Assembly: GCA_030770535.1 (NCBI GenBank)
Contig: JASVEC010000038.1
Location: 124,001-188,000 of the forward strand
Length of the DNA: 64,000 nt
Reading direction: 5' to 3'
Source of the DNA: Batkoa obscura
Taxonomy: Eukaryota > Entomophthoromycota > Entomophthoromycetes > Entomophthorales > Batkoaceae
The notes under the pieces are model-generated. The model was not told the origin of the DNA. It was given only the letters and a program-made list of their open reading frames with translations, and did no database searches. This document shows, in pieces, positions 1 through 10,854 of the stretch (within the stretch, counting starts at the first letter, position 1; every line of letters begins with the position of its first letter). Made by a program: the position numbers and the translations under genes.

Positions 1-2504
1 CGCTTTTCCTTGCTAATGATTCACGAACCTCCCTATCCCATTTATCCTCTTCATAATTCTTTCTATTACGGTTCTCTGAGACATTGTTTCCTCCTTTATT
101 TAAAACATCTTTGTATAATGTCCCCTCTGGAGTTTGCCAAATATTTAAATCATCAATGGTAATTGTTGAAATATCACATTCACCAAATACTTTAATTGCT
201 TCACTCATAAAAACATTTCCAAACACTGCTGGATTAATAAAAGTCACCATTCTGATAGCTTCAAACACTGCATTTCTCCAACCTTGAGATGAATCGTCAA
301 TAAGGTTACTTAAAATAACTTGTGTGATTTTGTGTGATTTTTCTGTGACAAGGCTTTCGATATTTAAATTTGCCTTGGAAATCAAAGTAATCCACAAGAA
401 GCTTCCATCTGACGATTTAAGTTTGTCGAAATTAGATAAAATCAACACTTCGATCCCCAAATCCTTATGTTCATCCATGGATATTGAAGAGAATATATTA
501 ACCATTAATTTTCTAATTACCAAGTATTGTGATTTAACTAAACTACTATCATTTTTCAATCTTGATTCAATCTCTTTTAAGATTAAATGAATAAAGTTTG
601 GTGAATGATTTTTTGAAATTTCATTAACCACAGAAAATAACAAATTAATATTGTTTTGAGAGGAAACATTTATAGCAACTGATATCAACGAACGAGATAA
701 AGCTTCTTGAGTCTCTGGGGAAAAAGTACCATAATTTTCACAAACAACGTTAAAGGTTCTCAAAAACCATTCAATATCCTCATTCGAGACAATTTTGCTT
801 AAAACTTTCTCATTATTCAAGAAGCAAGTCTCATTTTTTGTTTTAGGCGTTGTTATTTTTAGATCTACGTAATTATGGTTTCCTAAAATATCATTATATT
901 TGCTTGTGCTTTTAGAATACTCTAGAACGATATAAATCACATATGCCTCTAAAGGAATAGTAGAGGATGCTATGGGTGAAGTTTGAATTTTTGTAAAAAC
1001 ATTTAAAAGAGGAGAAATTAAACTATCAATCATAATATATGCATTTTCCTTACAGCTTAATACTATTTTTCCTATAGATTTGAAGTGGCCTTTTCTAATT
1101 CCTGGTTTATCTGACTTGATTCCTTTTTCGAAAGCGGTTATTAATGATTTTAACAAATCATTTTCAGAAGGTTTATTATTTAAATACTCTATGAAAATTA
1201 CTGTAAAAGATCCGATCAAAGCTTGAAGTCCATTTTCATTTGACTCTTTTGCTATTAAAGGAATCATTCCTTTAACTAGATTGGCTGTGATTGGAAGGCT
1301 ACTATTTGAAATAATTAAAGCTGAGCATGACTCATATAATACAACACGATGCTCTAATGAAGCAATTTTTGCTGATGCTGCCTTCAATAATTTATCACTT
1401 GCTGTTTTCAGATTTTCCTCATCTTTAGATTTCTTACAAACTAAATTGAGTAATTTGAAGCTGTTTTGTCGAATAGCTGGATTAGAACTTTGATAAAGTG
1501 ACAGTATTTGATCAATTAAATTATTGGAAAGAATTGAACTTAAATCAAATGAAAGATTTCTAAAAAGGGGGATCATAGTTTGAAGAATAATTTCTGGAGA
1601 ACGCAAAACCATCTTATCCATAGGTGGCTTGATTTCACTTCTAAATATTTCTTCACTAACATATCCTTTCAAAAAGTCACCAAGAGAATCACTAACATAA
1701 ATTGGAATAGGAGTTTTAGAATTAACTATATTGGTTACATAAGCTTCTAAAATCTGCTTCTTCTGTGCATCAGTAATGTCATCGGCTTTTCCTCTTAACA
1801 AATAACCAAGAAAAGTAAAATCACGATAACCTTTAAGTTCTTTTGTTGCCACTGAAAGTAAATATTCAAAGGAATTACCTAAGGAAACTAAACCCTTAAT
1901 TTCTTTCGAAGTATATTGAATCAATCCCTGTTTTACAAATAGTGGATTTGATAAAGAATCAAATAGCTTTGAAATAAACTTTAAAAGCTCCTCGCTTTCT
2001 TGTGTTGGTGAAGGCGAACTCTTCCATAAAAGCTTAAAATAATGGATAAACCATACTAATAAACCAAATCTACTGAAAGCTGGGCTCGTAAAGCTAAAAA
2101 AATATTAATTTTTACTTTCAAAATACTAATTTAATTACCATTGGTCACTATCTTTACTTATCTTTAAAACCTTGGTGGCCTCTTTGGCAACAACATTTTT
2201 GAAATAATTGGCCATCAAAACCGAGTTAGTTTTATAAGCAGTCGTCCAAAAATCCAATACTGCATTTATACTTGGTCTATCAAGGTATCTAGGGTATGTA
2301 TACAATAATCCTTGAAATACCTTAGCGGTATCTGGTTCACTCATGCCTTCTAATTTTGCTATATATGTGTTTAATTTACTCTTTAAATTTATAATAAAAT
2401 TCAATACTTTTTAGCTCATTAACATAGGATATCCTTAACTTCTCATTTGTTGAAATAAGAGTGTTGAAATCCACTATAAGCTTTTGATCTATTTTATCAG
2501 CCAT
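1..2504 (-). CDS. GCN1: Gcn1, ribosome-associated activator of the eIF2-alpha kinase Gcn2 (N-terminal part)
   Basis: Gcn1 binds translating ribosomes and helps pass uncharged tRNA to Gcn2 in amino-acid starvation signalling. Exons read on the minus strand: 2504-2408, 2358-2139, 2093-1; the gene runs off the window start, leaving about 803 residues of a protein normally near 2,600. It starts MADKIDQKL. The family is recognised from LLYTYPRYLDRPSINAVL near the N-terminus, helical HEAT-like sequence throughout, and DLNIWQTPEGTLYKDVL followed by RKNYEEDKWDREVRESLARK near the window edge, which is the diagnostic Gcn1 segment before the charged region. Both introns are short GT-AG (49 and 45 nt). 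The 5' end faces the ATP synthase subunit e gene across about 220 bp. Confidence 0.88.
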
Positions 2505-2722
2505 AGTTTATTGAAAAAATAAAGCAAAGATTGATATATTGGATCCCTTTTATACTATTTTATAAAAATAAAATGACTGCGTAACAAAGTAGTTTACTAC
2601 GCAGCCTTCATTAATTTTTTATTCTACTGAAAATTCAAGTTGCTAGCTAATAAATCCCATAATTTTATATGATCTATAGAAGCAAAAATAAAGTTTTAGT
2701 AAAAAAGTTAACTTTTATCAAA

Positions 2723-3093
2723 ATGTCAGCAACTGCCCAAAACGCTTTATTAAATGTAAATGATCTATAATTAGTTTGACAAAAATTAACATAATTTAGG
2801 TCCTTCGTTGGGGTGCCCTTAGTGGTGGTTTATTTTATGGATATAATCGTCATAACTCCTTAGTTAAACTAGAAGCCAAATTACAAGCTGAAAATGAATA
2901 TAAGCGTAAGGAAAAATTAATTCATGACGCTAAGGTTGCTTATGCTCAAAAGAAGGCTGCACAAGGTTCATCAGGTATTTAATTTATTTAGTAAATATTT
3001 AAAATAATTAACCATTTTATAGTTGTTTCTGATCCAGATAGCCCTAACTTTGATCTCGAAAAGTTTTTATTAAGCTTTGAAAAGACTAACTAA
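2723..3093 (+). CDS. ATP21: Mitochondrial F1Fo ATP synthase subunit e
   Basis: Small single-pass inner-membrane subunit that dimerises ATP synthase and shapes cristae. Three exons, 2723-2755, 2800-2974 and 3023-3093, encode 92 residues. The first exon codes only MSATAQNALLN. The hydrophobic segment LRWGALSGGLFYGYNR carries the GxxxG-type dimerisation motif of the family and is followed by a charged coiled coil (EYKRKEKLIHDAKVAYAQKK), as in fungal Tim11/Atp21. Length fits the family (about 70-100 residues). It is divergent from GCN1. The C-terminal extension ending DLEKFLLSFEKTN is typical of fungal forms. Confidence 0.85.
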
Positions 3094-3717
3094 GTTTTGA
3101 AATTCCAATAACCATAAAGTTTATTTTAATATAATTATAAAAGTGGGTTTCTTGCTTTATTTAAATATTTAAATGTAGTTTCAGCTTTTTTATCTTAATG
3201 AAAGCACGATTATTATTTTTTTATTATTTTACTATTAAATGAAGTGATTGCTATAAATGGCACAAACCAACAATATCAATATATAGTTTAAATAAAAAAA
3301 ATAGTTTGCTATATATTATTAACATGATATTTTGTTCTGATCCATTTAGAGATATAGTATGTTCTTTAAAATACAATATATTTCTGTGGAATAGGGCTAT
3401 GATTTAATTGCCTGTTTGCCAATATCACCATAGTAGGATGTAGGTTAAAAGTAATATAGCCAATTTACTCCTTTCTAGTTTTTGATATACATGTATTAGA
3501 TTTTTTTAGTTGTTTGGAATAATAAAAGTGATTTAATATACAATTTTTAAAAAAAATTAATATTTGAATGTAAAGCTTATCAATAATTCATAACTAAATT
3601 TCATTTATTTCTATTAAAAATATTATTTAAAATATCTTATCAGTTAACTAAGGCCAACAAAAATACTAAGTTTTATAGAAAAAACTCATGTAACGTCAAG
3701 TTTTCTATTATCTATAT
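3094..3717. other. Intergenic, between convergent genes
   Basis: AT-rich 3' flanks of subunit e and RRG9. No ORF, repeat or RNA signal recognised. Confidence 0.6.
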
Positions 3718-4530
3718 TTATAAGCTTTCCCAACCAGTTTTAACGCCTTCTAACGGCATCCTTTTCATTTTACTGCCATCTCTATTGCTTATTCGTTTTT
3801 CTTTCACATTTTTATCTGAACCATCAATTTCTTTAATGCTCTTCAAAAACTCCATTCTTTTTTCTCTCCTTTTATTTTCTTGGTGTTCGATAACACTTTG
3901 ACTTGGTTGAAACTTTGACTTCAGAATCCTCCTTACAGCTTCTGGAGCTATTTTAAATTCTTCGGAAATTTTAAGTAAAGGCCAGTCATGTGGTAACTTT
4001 AAATAGTTAAATATTAGTCCCTTAATAATAATTACTTGAATACCTCTTTAGCCAAGAACCTTATCCTTTCCATGGCTGTCCTTGATATTCTCTTTGTTGG
4101 ATTCCATTGTTCACCGCCAAACTTTTTATTTATTTCTTGTTTTCTTAGTTTCCAGTGGGGTATATCTTGATCCTCATTTATGGTTTCGCTTTTTATGTAA
4201 TCGTCTTGTCTTTCAATCTTGGCCCATTTGTTTTTATTTGCATCCTTTTTTTCCACCTTTTTCACAAATTCTTTCTTTAAAGGCTTACTTTTATTGTTTA
4301 TCTTTGTAGATATCCAATCAAGATCTTTAATCTTTATACTATTTGTTAGATCTATGTTGCCTTCATCACTTTTATCTTTTAATAAAGTGATATTATTATG
4401 AAATGATGCCACTCTATTAATACTAAAAGCATCCTTGAATTTACAAATAGCCCCAAGCCTCTAGTATAAAGATTTAGTAGTTTATTTAAATAGTTGAATT
4501 ATTAAGTACTTTAATTTTATTTAATAACAT
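3718..4530 (-). CDS. RRG9: Mitochondrial Rrg9/neugrin-family protein
   Basis: Rrg9 is needed for mitochondrial genome maintenance in yeast; its animal relative neugrin acts in 16S rRNA assembly. Exons: 4530-4510, 4460-4044, 3996-3718 (238 residues). The first exon (MLLNKIK) plus the start of exon 2 (RLGAICKFKDAFSINR) forms a basic, acid-free mitochondrial targeting sequence; this exon is inferred because no ATG lies in frame after the upstream stop of exon 2. Family signature: WNPTKRISRTAMERIRFL, then LPHDWPLLKISEEFKIAPEA and VRRILKSKFQPS after the second intron. The C-terminus is basic. The gene is divergent from thymidylate kinase with only 81 bp between start codons. Confidence 0.82.
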
Positions 4531-4611
4531 CTAAACAACTTTCTAATTTAAAAAAAATTGTGACTTCTTACCCGATTTAATCCAATAAAAGCTTTTGTTT
4601 TTTATTCCAAA
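4531..4611. promoter_or_regulatory. Compact bidirectional promoter region, RRG9 / thymidylate kinase
   Basis: Only 81 bp separate the two inferred start codons, so both promoters and 5' UTRs must overlap here or reach into the neighbouring gene. A poly-A run lies near 4549-4558. No TATA box is visible. Confidence 0.5.
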
Positions 4612-5379
4612 ATGACTTTAAAAAGAGGTTTGATGATAGTGTTTGAAGGATGTGATAGAGCAGGAAAAAGCACACAGACAGAGTTATTAGCCAAATATTT
4701 TACACAAAGGAATTTAGAATGGAAATTAGTAAAGTTTCCAGGTAACGAATATATTCGAATATAAAAAGATGACTAATTTTAAAAGACCGTACAAGCATCA
4801 GTGGTAAAATGATCAACAGTTATTTACAAGGTGAAAAGAAGCTCAATGATCAAGCAATACACCTGTTGTTTTCAGTCAATAGATGGGAAGTAATTCATGA
4901 GTTAAAAAGTATGCTTGATGATGGAATAAACCTTATAGTGGATCGATATGCATTTTCTGGTGCTGCATTCACAGCAGCTAAAGTAAGTTCTAATTTTTAT
5001 TATTCAATATTTTCCATAAAATTTTAGGGATTAGATTTAGAGTGGTGTAAGGCATGCGATAAAGGCTTGCTTAGTCCAGATTTGATCTTTTTTTTAGACA
5101 TTGATAATCAAACAATGAAAACAAGAAAGGATTTTGGTGGTGAAATCTATGAAAAACTTGACTTTCAGATGAAAGTTAGGGAAAAATTCGAGCTTATTAA
5201 AGAGAGCCATTGGAAGGTACTGTATATGCAATCATCAAATATTTTAATTTTAATTTAAAAAGTTTATTGATGCCAAATTATCTATCCAAGATGTTCATGA
5301 GCATGTGGTAACATCTGTTGAATCAGCCTTGAAAGTGGATAATATACCATGTGCTAAATATAACCTTTGGTTAAATTAA
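4612..5379 (+). CDS. CDC8: Thymidylate kinase (dTMP kinase)
   Basis: Phosphorylates dTMP to dTDP with ATP, an essential step for DNA synthesis. Exons: 4612-4741, 4786-4982, 5028-5216, 5263-5379; 210 residues, the normal size. The P-loop FEGCDRAGKSTQ is at residues 11-22. The substrate-binding motif VDRYAFSGAAF and a lid-like stretch with RKDFGGEIYE follow. All four exons join in frame and give a continuous family-like sequence. Divergent partner is the mitochondrial Rrg9 gene. Confidence 0.92.
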
Positions 5380-5703
5380 ATTTGCTGATTATTATCTCTG
5401 TAAATATTTTGAGTATTTTAAAAGTAAAAATCAAAGCTATTCGTTTATCATTTATAATGACCAAACTTGGTATTTCAGTATTACTTTAATCCTTTGAAGT
5501 AGCATACAATTTTATATATATTAAAAATTATATTGAATAATCCAATAACATCTTTAATTAAACATTAGCCCTAACCAAATATATCAATGATTAAAACTGA
5601 AATAAATGATCCTTTAAAATAAGTCAAGTTTAACCCTACATGAGATTAAGTGAATTCTATTAAATAATACTTTAAATGCTCTATTTTTATTATGATTAAT
5701 ACA
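5380..5703. other. Intergenic, convergent
   Basis: Between the 3' ends of thymidylate kinase and BMT5. AT-rich; nothing recognised. Confidence 0.6.
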
Positions 5704-6811
5704 CTATCTATTTTTGTATTGTTTTCTCGCTTTAGGGGGATTTAACCTCTGCTCTACTATACCTCTTTCTTTAGAATTTGGATTTAAAAAACCAAATATA
5801 TAAGTATTAGGGAATTTATCAACTAATTCTTCATTGTCACCTTTAGATAGTCCATCCTTAAACCCTAATGTTCTACGATGTTCGTATCCTGGATAAAGTA
5901 GAGGATTAAATGGAAAACATTGCTTTGTTTTCCATATTTGGCCTTCTTTAGCGAGACTTGTAACTTTCCATAAATCATATGGTAAACCAGATTTTACTGT
6001 AACATGTAACTCGCCATGGTATGGATGTACTAAAGTTTTAGAGCTTTTGAAGAATCCAAGTAACAACTTTTGGTTATTTAGAATGTTACGATCTTGATCT
6101 TTTATTCCAGCACCTATTTAAAAACATTAAATAAATCTTTTATTTTAAGGAATCATTACCAGTATGCGGAAAGTTGAAAACAATTTTATCAAAACAAAAG
6201 CTAGGCTTGTTTATCTTTAATTTTTTTGCTTGTTTATCAAATTCCTCATAAATCTCATCACCATACAAACCTTCTTGACACTCTTTAAACAAGAATTTTT
6301 TATGTCTATCTAGGCATGTAGCGTCAATATCAAAGAATACCTTTCCTCCCATATCCTCTATGTTCTTAATATTCTTGGTAGTTTCTTCGCCATACTTTTT
6401 GATACAGTCGTCTTTAGTATCATATGCAGTAGCGAAAATATTTTCTCCACTGTGAAACATTTCACATAATGCATTTGCAAAACTAAAATTTCCTTTAAAT
6501 ATGAATGTTTAAAACAAGATTGTATATATATATAACACCTTACCTTCTCCTATCAACAATATTCTGTCTTCGGCGTTATAAGGTATTTTTGAGTGCTTTA
6601 GCTTTTCAGCTCTGTAAGCACTAATTTCACTTTCAGTCATACCTTCCAGTTTCGATTTTAAGGACACAACATTTATTTCGTTCCGATTCATTAATCGTTT
6701 TTTTTTGGCTGAACTTTGGGCATCGCTTGCCTTTTCTAGTTTCTGCTGGATGCTTTGTTGCTGCTTTAACTTCTGTAGTCCGGCTTTCAACTTTGGTTTT
6801 GCTTTCCCCAT
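5704..6811 (-). CDS. BMT5: 25S rRNA (uridine-N3)-methyltransferase, Bmt5-like
   Basis: Nucleolar S-adenosylmethionine-dependent enzyme that methylates a uridine of large-subunit rRNA. Exons: 6811-6544, 6492-6160, 6113-5704; 336 residues. The N-terminus is lysine/glutamine-rich (MGKAKPKLKAGLQKLKQQQ), as in nucleolar proteins. Exon 1 ends in RILLIGEG and exon 2 begins NFSFANAL, making the split SAM-binding motif ILLIGEGNFSFA of the family. The motif IVFNFPHTG follows, interrupted by the second intron inside the glycine codon. The Bmt5/ferredoxin-fold anticodon-like tail (HGELHVTVKSGLPYDLWKV) is present. Confidence 0.87.
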
Positions 6812-6964
6812 TGTACTAAAGTTTAAAAGCTGGAAATTTGAAATTTGAAAGTTGCATTTTCTAACTGCTTAAATTTTTTAATATTAATTTATGCAACTAT
6901 AAAAATATTTATCAAGCTAATTTAGTCAAAACAGCAAATATTTGATTTTTTTCATTCTAATATA

Positions 6965-7066
6965 TGGGAGTGTATTTTTTTGTTTAAGGATTTTACTAAC
7001 AATCTTTCCACTCAAATAGTGCTTAAAAAATGGAAAAAGTAATGAAATAAAAAAAAAACATCCCCA
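6965..7066 (+). mobile_element. MITE copy 1 (left half of palindromic pair)
   Basis: About 102 bp, flanked by TA at 6963-6964 and 7067-7068. Starts TGGGAGTGTATTTTTTTG and ends AACATCCCCA, giving ~15-bp imperfect terminal inverted repeats. The TA flank suits a Tc1/mariner-type element. No coding capacity. I define this orientation (GTTTAAGGATT first, GGAAAAAGTAATGAA later) as plus for the family. Confidence 0.85.
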
Positions 7067-7147
7067 TATGTTTTTTTTTTATTTCATTACTTTTTCCATT
7101 TTTTAAGCACTATTTGAGTGGAAAGATTGTTAGTAAAATCCTTAAAC
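6982..7147. repeat. Perfect 80-bp inverted repeat with 6-nt loop
   Basis: Arms 6982-7061 and 7068-7147 are exact reverse complements by base-by-base comparison; the loop is CCCCAT at 7062-7067. The arms are the two MITE halves. Transcription would give a near-perfect 80-bp RNA hairpin. Confidence 0.92.
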
Positions 7148-7164
7148 ACAAAAATACATCCCCA
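7068..7164 (-). mobile_element. MITE copy 2 (right half of palindromic pair)
   Basis: Inverted copy abutting copy 1. Its outer end is complete (ATACATCCCCA, then TA), but its inner terminal repeat is reduced to ATG, so the pair shares one junction. Confidence 0.85.
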
Positions 7165-7724
7165 TATTTAGAATATTAAATGAGTACTTATTAATGGAAA
7201 CAAAACTTTAATGTCACATGAAATCAATCTCGACCTTAATATATGATTTATTTCCATTAGTGTATATTTTATTGACCATTCATCTAATATTTCGAGCCAA
7301 GGAAATACTCTAAATTTGGGAAAAAATTAATAGATTATGAATTATATCACGATTTAAAAACAAACCAAATATTTGAAATTATACTTTAAAATGCTTCATT
7401 GCCTTTGTAATAATATTTCCACTTATTATTTTCTTGTATCTTGTAAAGATGTTATTTGATGATTAAGATATAATATAAACTATAAAGCTTTTTATATATA
7501 TCATCTTATGTCAGTCATTGTGTATAGTAAGAAATTCAAAGGTGGTTATAGTAAAGCAATTATCTTTTTATTTATAAAGACAATTTTATCACCTTGTGGA
7601 TTTGAGATACTTTATCATTTATTAGCTTTTCCTATATTTACCAAATTTGGTTTTTTTATATAATTTTAATAAATTTTGAGCCCAAATGATTGAATTTAAA
7701 ATTGAATTGATATAGTTAAAAAAA

Positions 7725-7736
7725 GAGTATATAAAG
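7725..7736 (+). promoter_or_regulatory. TATA box of the secreted-peptide gene
   Basis: GAGTATATAAAG, 53 bp before the ATG at 7790. It closely resembles the GAGAGTATATAAA boxes of three AA11-like genes in this window. Confidence 0.7.
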
Positions 7737-7789
7737 TAGAAAAAACATTTAAATAATCCAAAATCCATTCTCTTCAATAGTAACTAATC

Positions 7790-7990
7790 ATGAAATTCAC
7801 TTCAGTTTTATTTGGTCTATTTGTAATCTCCTCTTCTAATGCATTATCTATTGGCACCAAGTTTGATACTAGAGCTTTAGATACTGCACAATCTAACAAT
7901 CAACCAAGATTTTTACCCCTTCTTTTTGGGGCCTTAAGAGTTGGTAAAGCTATCAAAGGAGCTGTTGACTCATCAAGACGCAAGAAATAG
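7790..7990 (+). CDS. Small secreted peptide precursor, amphipathic cationic C-terminus
   Basis: A single exon encodes 66 residues. Residues 1-18 (MKFTSVLFGLFVISSSNA) form a good signal peptide. A spacer (LSIGTKFDTRALDTAQSNNQPR) follows, then a hydrophobic, cationic segment FLPLLFGALRVGKAIKGAVD and a basic end SSRRKK. There is no cysteine. This layout of signal, short acidic-to-neutral spacer and amphipathic cationic helix resembles precursors of membrane-active peptides, but I recognise no family. The strong TATA box supports a highly expressed, regulated gene. It could instead be an unrelated secreted effector. The coding call is favoured by the clean signal peptide and promoter; function is inference. 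Confidence 0.65.
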   Translation: MKFTSVLFGLFVISSSNALSIGTKFDTRALDTAQSNNQPRFLPLLFGALRVGKAIKGAVDSSRRKK

Positions 7991-10854
7991 GGTGACTTGG
8001 GTACTTATTGATACTATTTAATTAATAAATATGCTAATTGTTCATTCTTTAATATCATTTTTTTGATTTTATAAAGTTATTTGATATATTCATTTAACTT
8101 GAATGCTAATTACGACAACAGCTTTCATATTGAAATGCCTACTATCAATTTTCTTATTGCATCATTGTTTATCAAGTATTATACATTATTATTAAAATAC
8201 AGTAATAAAAAGTGTCGTTTCTAAATTAACATGCCATTTAAAAGAGTATTCTGTGGATGAAAAAGACGTTATTTATGCCAACATGTTCTAATAGACATGT
8301 TTTTTAAAATGAATTCATTTTTTACAACAGTAATAGAAATTACACCCGAACATACATATACCAAAATGCAAAACACTTGATTGTTATAAAGCTAGTTATT
8401 AACATAGCTCAACTTAGTTTAACTAAGACCACTCTTATTTATATAATGTGCTCTAATAGATAAAAAAAGAGAAAGCTGTCCTAACATTGCTTCAGCATAC
8501 AAATGCTCATTATTGTATGTTAAGCTTGGGAATTGGAGCCAATATAAGTATATGTACTAATAATGCTGTAATTCGAATAGACCACAAATGTTTTCAGTAT
8601 AATTTGGCTCTATTAAAATGGATATTTACAGTAGATAAAATTTTATTATTATAATCTAGGTAGGCTTAAAAGTATTTTCGATAAAAATTATTTTATGATA
8701 GAGTTTTTGTGGATAAAAATACTGGAAAGTAGTGTAGGCTTAATATTAAAATAAAGCTTTAACCTTCTTCAAGTTATAGTAGTTTAAGATACAAGAGGCA
8801 GATATAAACGAAGTAATAAATAGTTCATAGCTTTTATTTTTAAACATACATTAAATTCAATTAGGTATAGTTAGATATTTAATTTTGTTAAAGAAATTTT
8901 GATTGAAGAAATTTAAATATTAAAGCACACAGATGTTTAATAAAATATAGCAATAACAGTAAAAGTTAATATTTTTCAAGTTTAGTTCCAATATTAACTT
9001 GTATGTATTATTGCGCTGCTTTAACAAACATCAGAATATTTATAATTTATTATAGCATAAATAAGATTGTAGATAAAAATAGAATCGATTTTAACTGTTC
9101 TAATGTATGACTATTGTAAAGTATACTTTTATTGATTATAATATTTTTTATTACATCAATATAAAACCTAATAGTTTAGTGTCTTCAAATCATTTAGATA
9201 ACTATTTAGGAAGTTCATACTAGACCGAAGAGTAGCAGCTAATATAATAAAAGTAGTAGTATATTAGTAAACTTATGCTTTACGAAAATTTAAATAGTAA
9301 GTTTAAAATTTTATTTTCTAAAATAAGGGTTATGCTTAAACTAACCCTTTAATATTTTAGTTATCAAAATAAGATAAATTGCTATATGAATTTTACTTTG
9401 TTAGAAATAGATAAACTAAAATTTGAATATTTATACTTCAATCATTAATAATTTACCTACTTTGATTAATAATTCATTTATTTTAATTATCAATTCATTT
9501 AATCTGAAAACGTATGTCGTTATGAAAAATCTTTTAATATCACACACTGATTTTTTAAAGTTACCTTTTATTAATTTAATTTACAACTCATCTAACTGTT
9601 TTTTCAATAACTAGAATTTTATCGTGGTATCTCATTGTGACATAGTTTTAATTTTACTGATACTCAATTTGTATCAATTTATAAAAGTAACCAAAAAGAG
9701 AAATAGGATATTATTTATCTAATGATTATAAACATTTCACATTGTATATTATATATTATACATTGAGAATTACTCTATTATACTAGAATTTAGATAATAA
9801 ACTATTAAATCACAAGCTTACTAAATTTTATAAAGGAAAATATAAATGGTAAACAATAAAAATATTTTAATACTAATAGAACATACAACTCTCCAATTAT
9901 ATCTTACTAAAAAAATACAAAGCGAAAAATCAACTCGTATTCTATGTTTTTTAAGTTTGAATAATAAATAAAAGGATATTAAATATACTAATAAGAACTG
10001 GTCTAAAAATAGCTTTTATCATATAATTTTCTTTAAATTGACCATATACAGTTAGTATATTGACCTCTGTATCAGGGGTTGGCCAGCATTTATTAAAAAC
10101 TGAATGGAGAAGATAAAATTTAAAGTTTCAATTGGCTGGGGTAAACTCTCTCACTACTTTTAATAAGAAGGTAGAATCAACAAAAATGATATTTAACAAC
10201 TTAATATAGGGTGTAAAGTAGCGGAATTAGCATTCTATAGATTTTATTAGTTATCCACCCTTCTTTATTAAAAATTTAATTTTTAACGTCCATTTTGTTT
10301 ACTAAATATGGTTAACCCTTTATAAGTTAGGCGTTAAACAATTTTTACTTTGAAAGTCAAGGTGTGATTTTGCAAGAAGCCAAAAAATCCAAGTAAATTT
10401 CCCCTAATTGAAAATTAAGCCGAAAATTAAAGATCACAATCACTTCATCATTTTATTGCCCATACTGCTTCAAATTACTGTTAGAAATATAAAAATTTAT
10501 TATCTTGTGCGAGGGATTAGGTTAATTATAATTAACGACATAATAAATACATATAATTGGTTCAATTGCGTATTTTTTCACTTTAGGTACATTCAATATA
10601 GTATGTTGAAGTATAAAAAATATAGTACTATTAATAAATTTCAATTTATGAAGTAATGATTAAACTTATTTAGACCCCTTTCCCCAATGCTCCTAAATTC
10701 AAGGGCTTTTTACTCATATTATTAACAAGTATATATACCATTAAATAGAAATTTTGTATTTATTTCTAAATATTTATTGCTCCTTTTTTATTGTTTATGA
10801 GAAGCTAACTTCACACATTTAATTTACGATTAATTTTTTACATAAATAACTACT
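7991..10854. other. Gene-poor AT-rich region
   Basis: 2.9 kb with no convincing ORF, exon series or repeat. It includes the upstream region of the MADS gene. Short open frames near 9423-9614 and 10408-10656 are low-complexity and lack family resemblance or codon-like composition. Confidence 0.55.

Noticed and set aside
9423-10656. Short open frames at 9423-9614 and 10408-10656 as genes
   Set aside because: Hydrophobic, Ile/Asn/Lys-biased translations typical of random AT-rich DNA; no promoter, splice pattern or family match.
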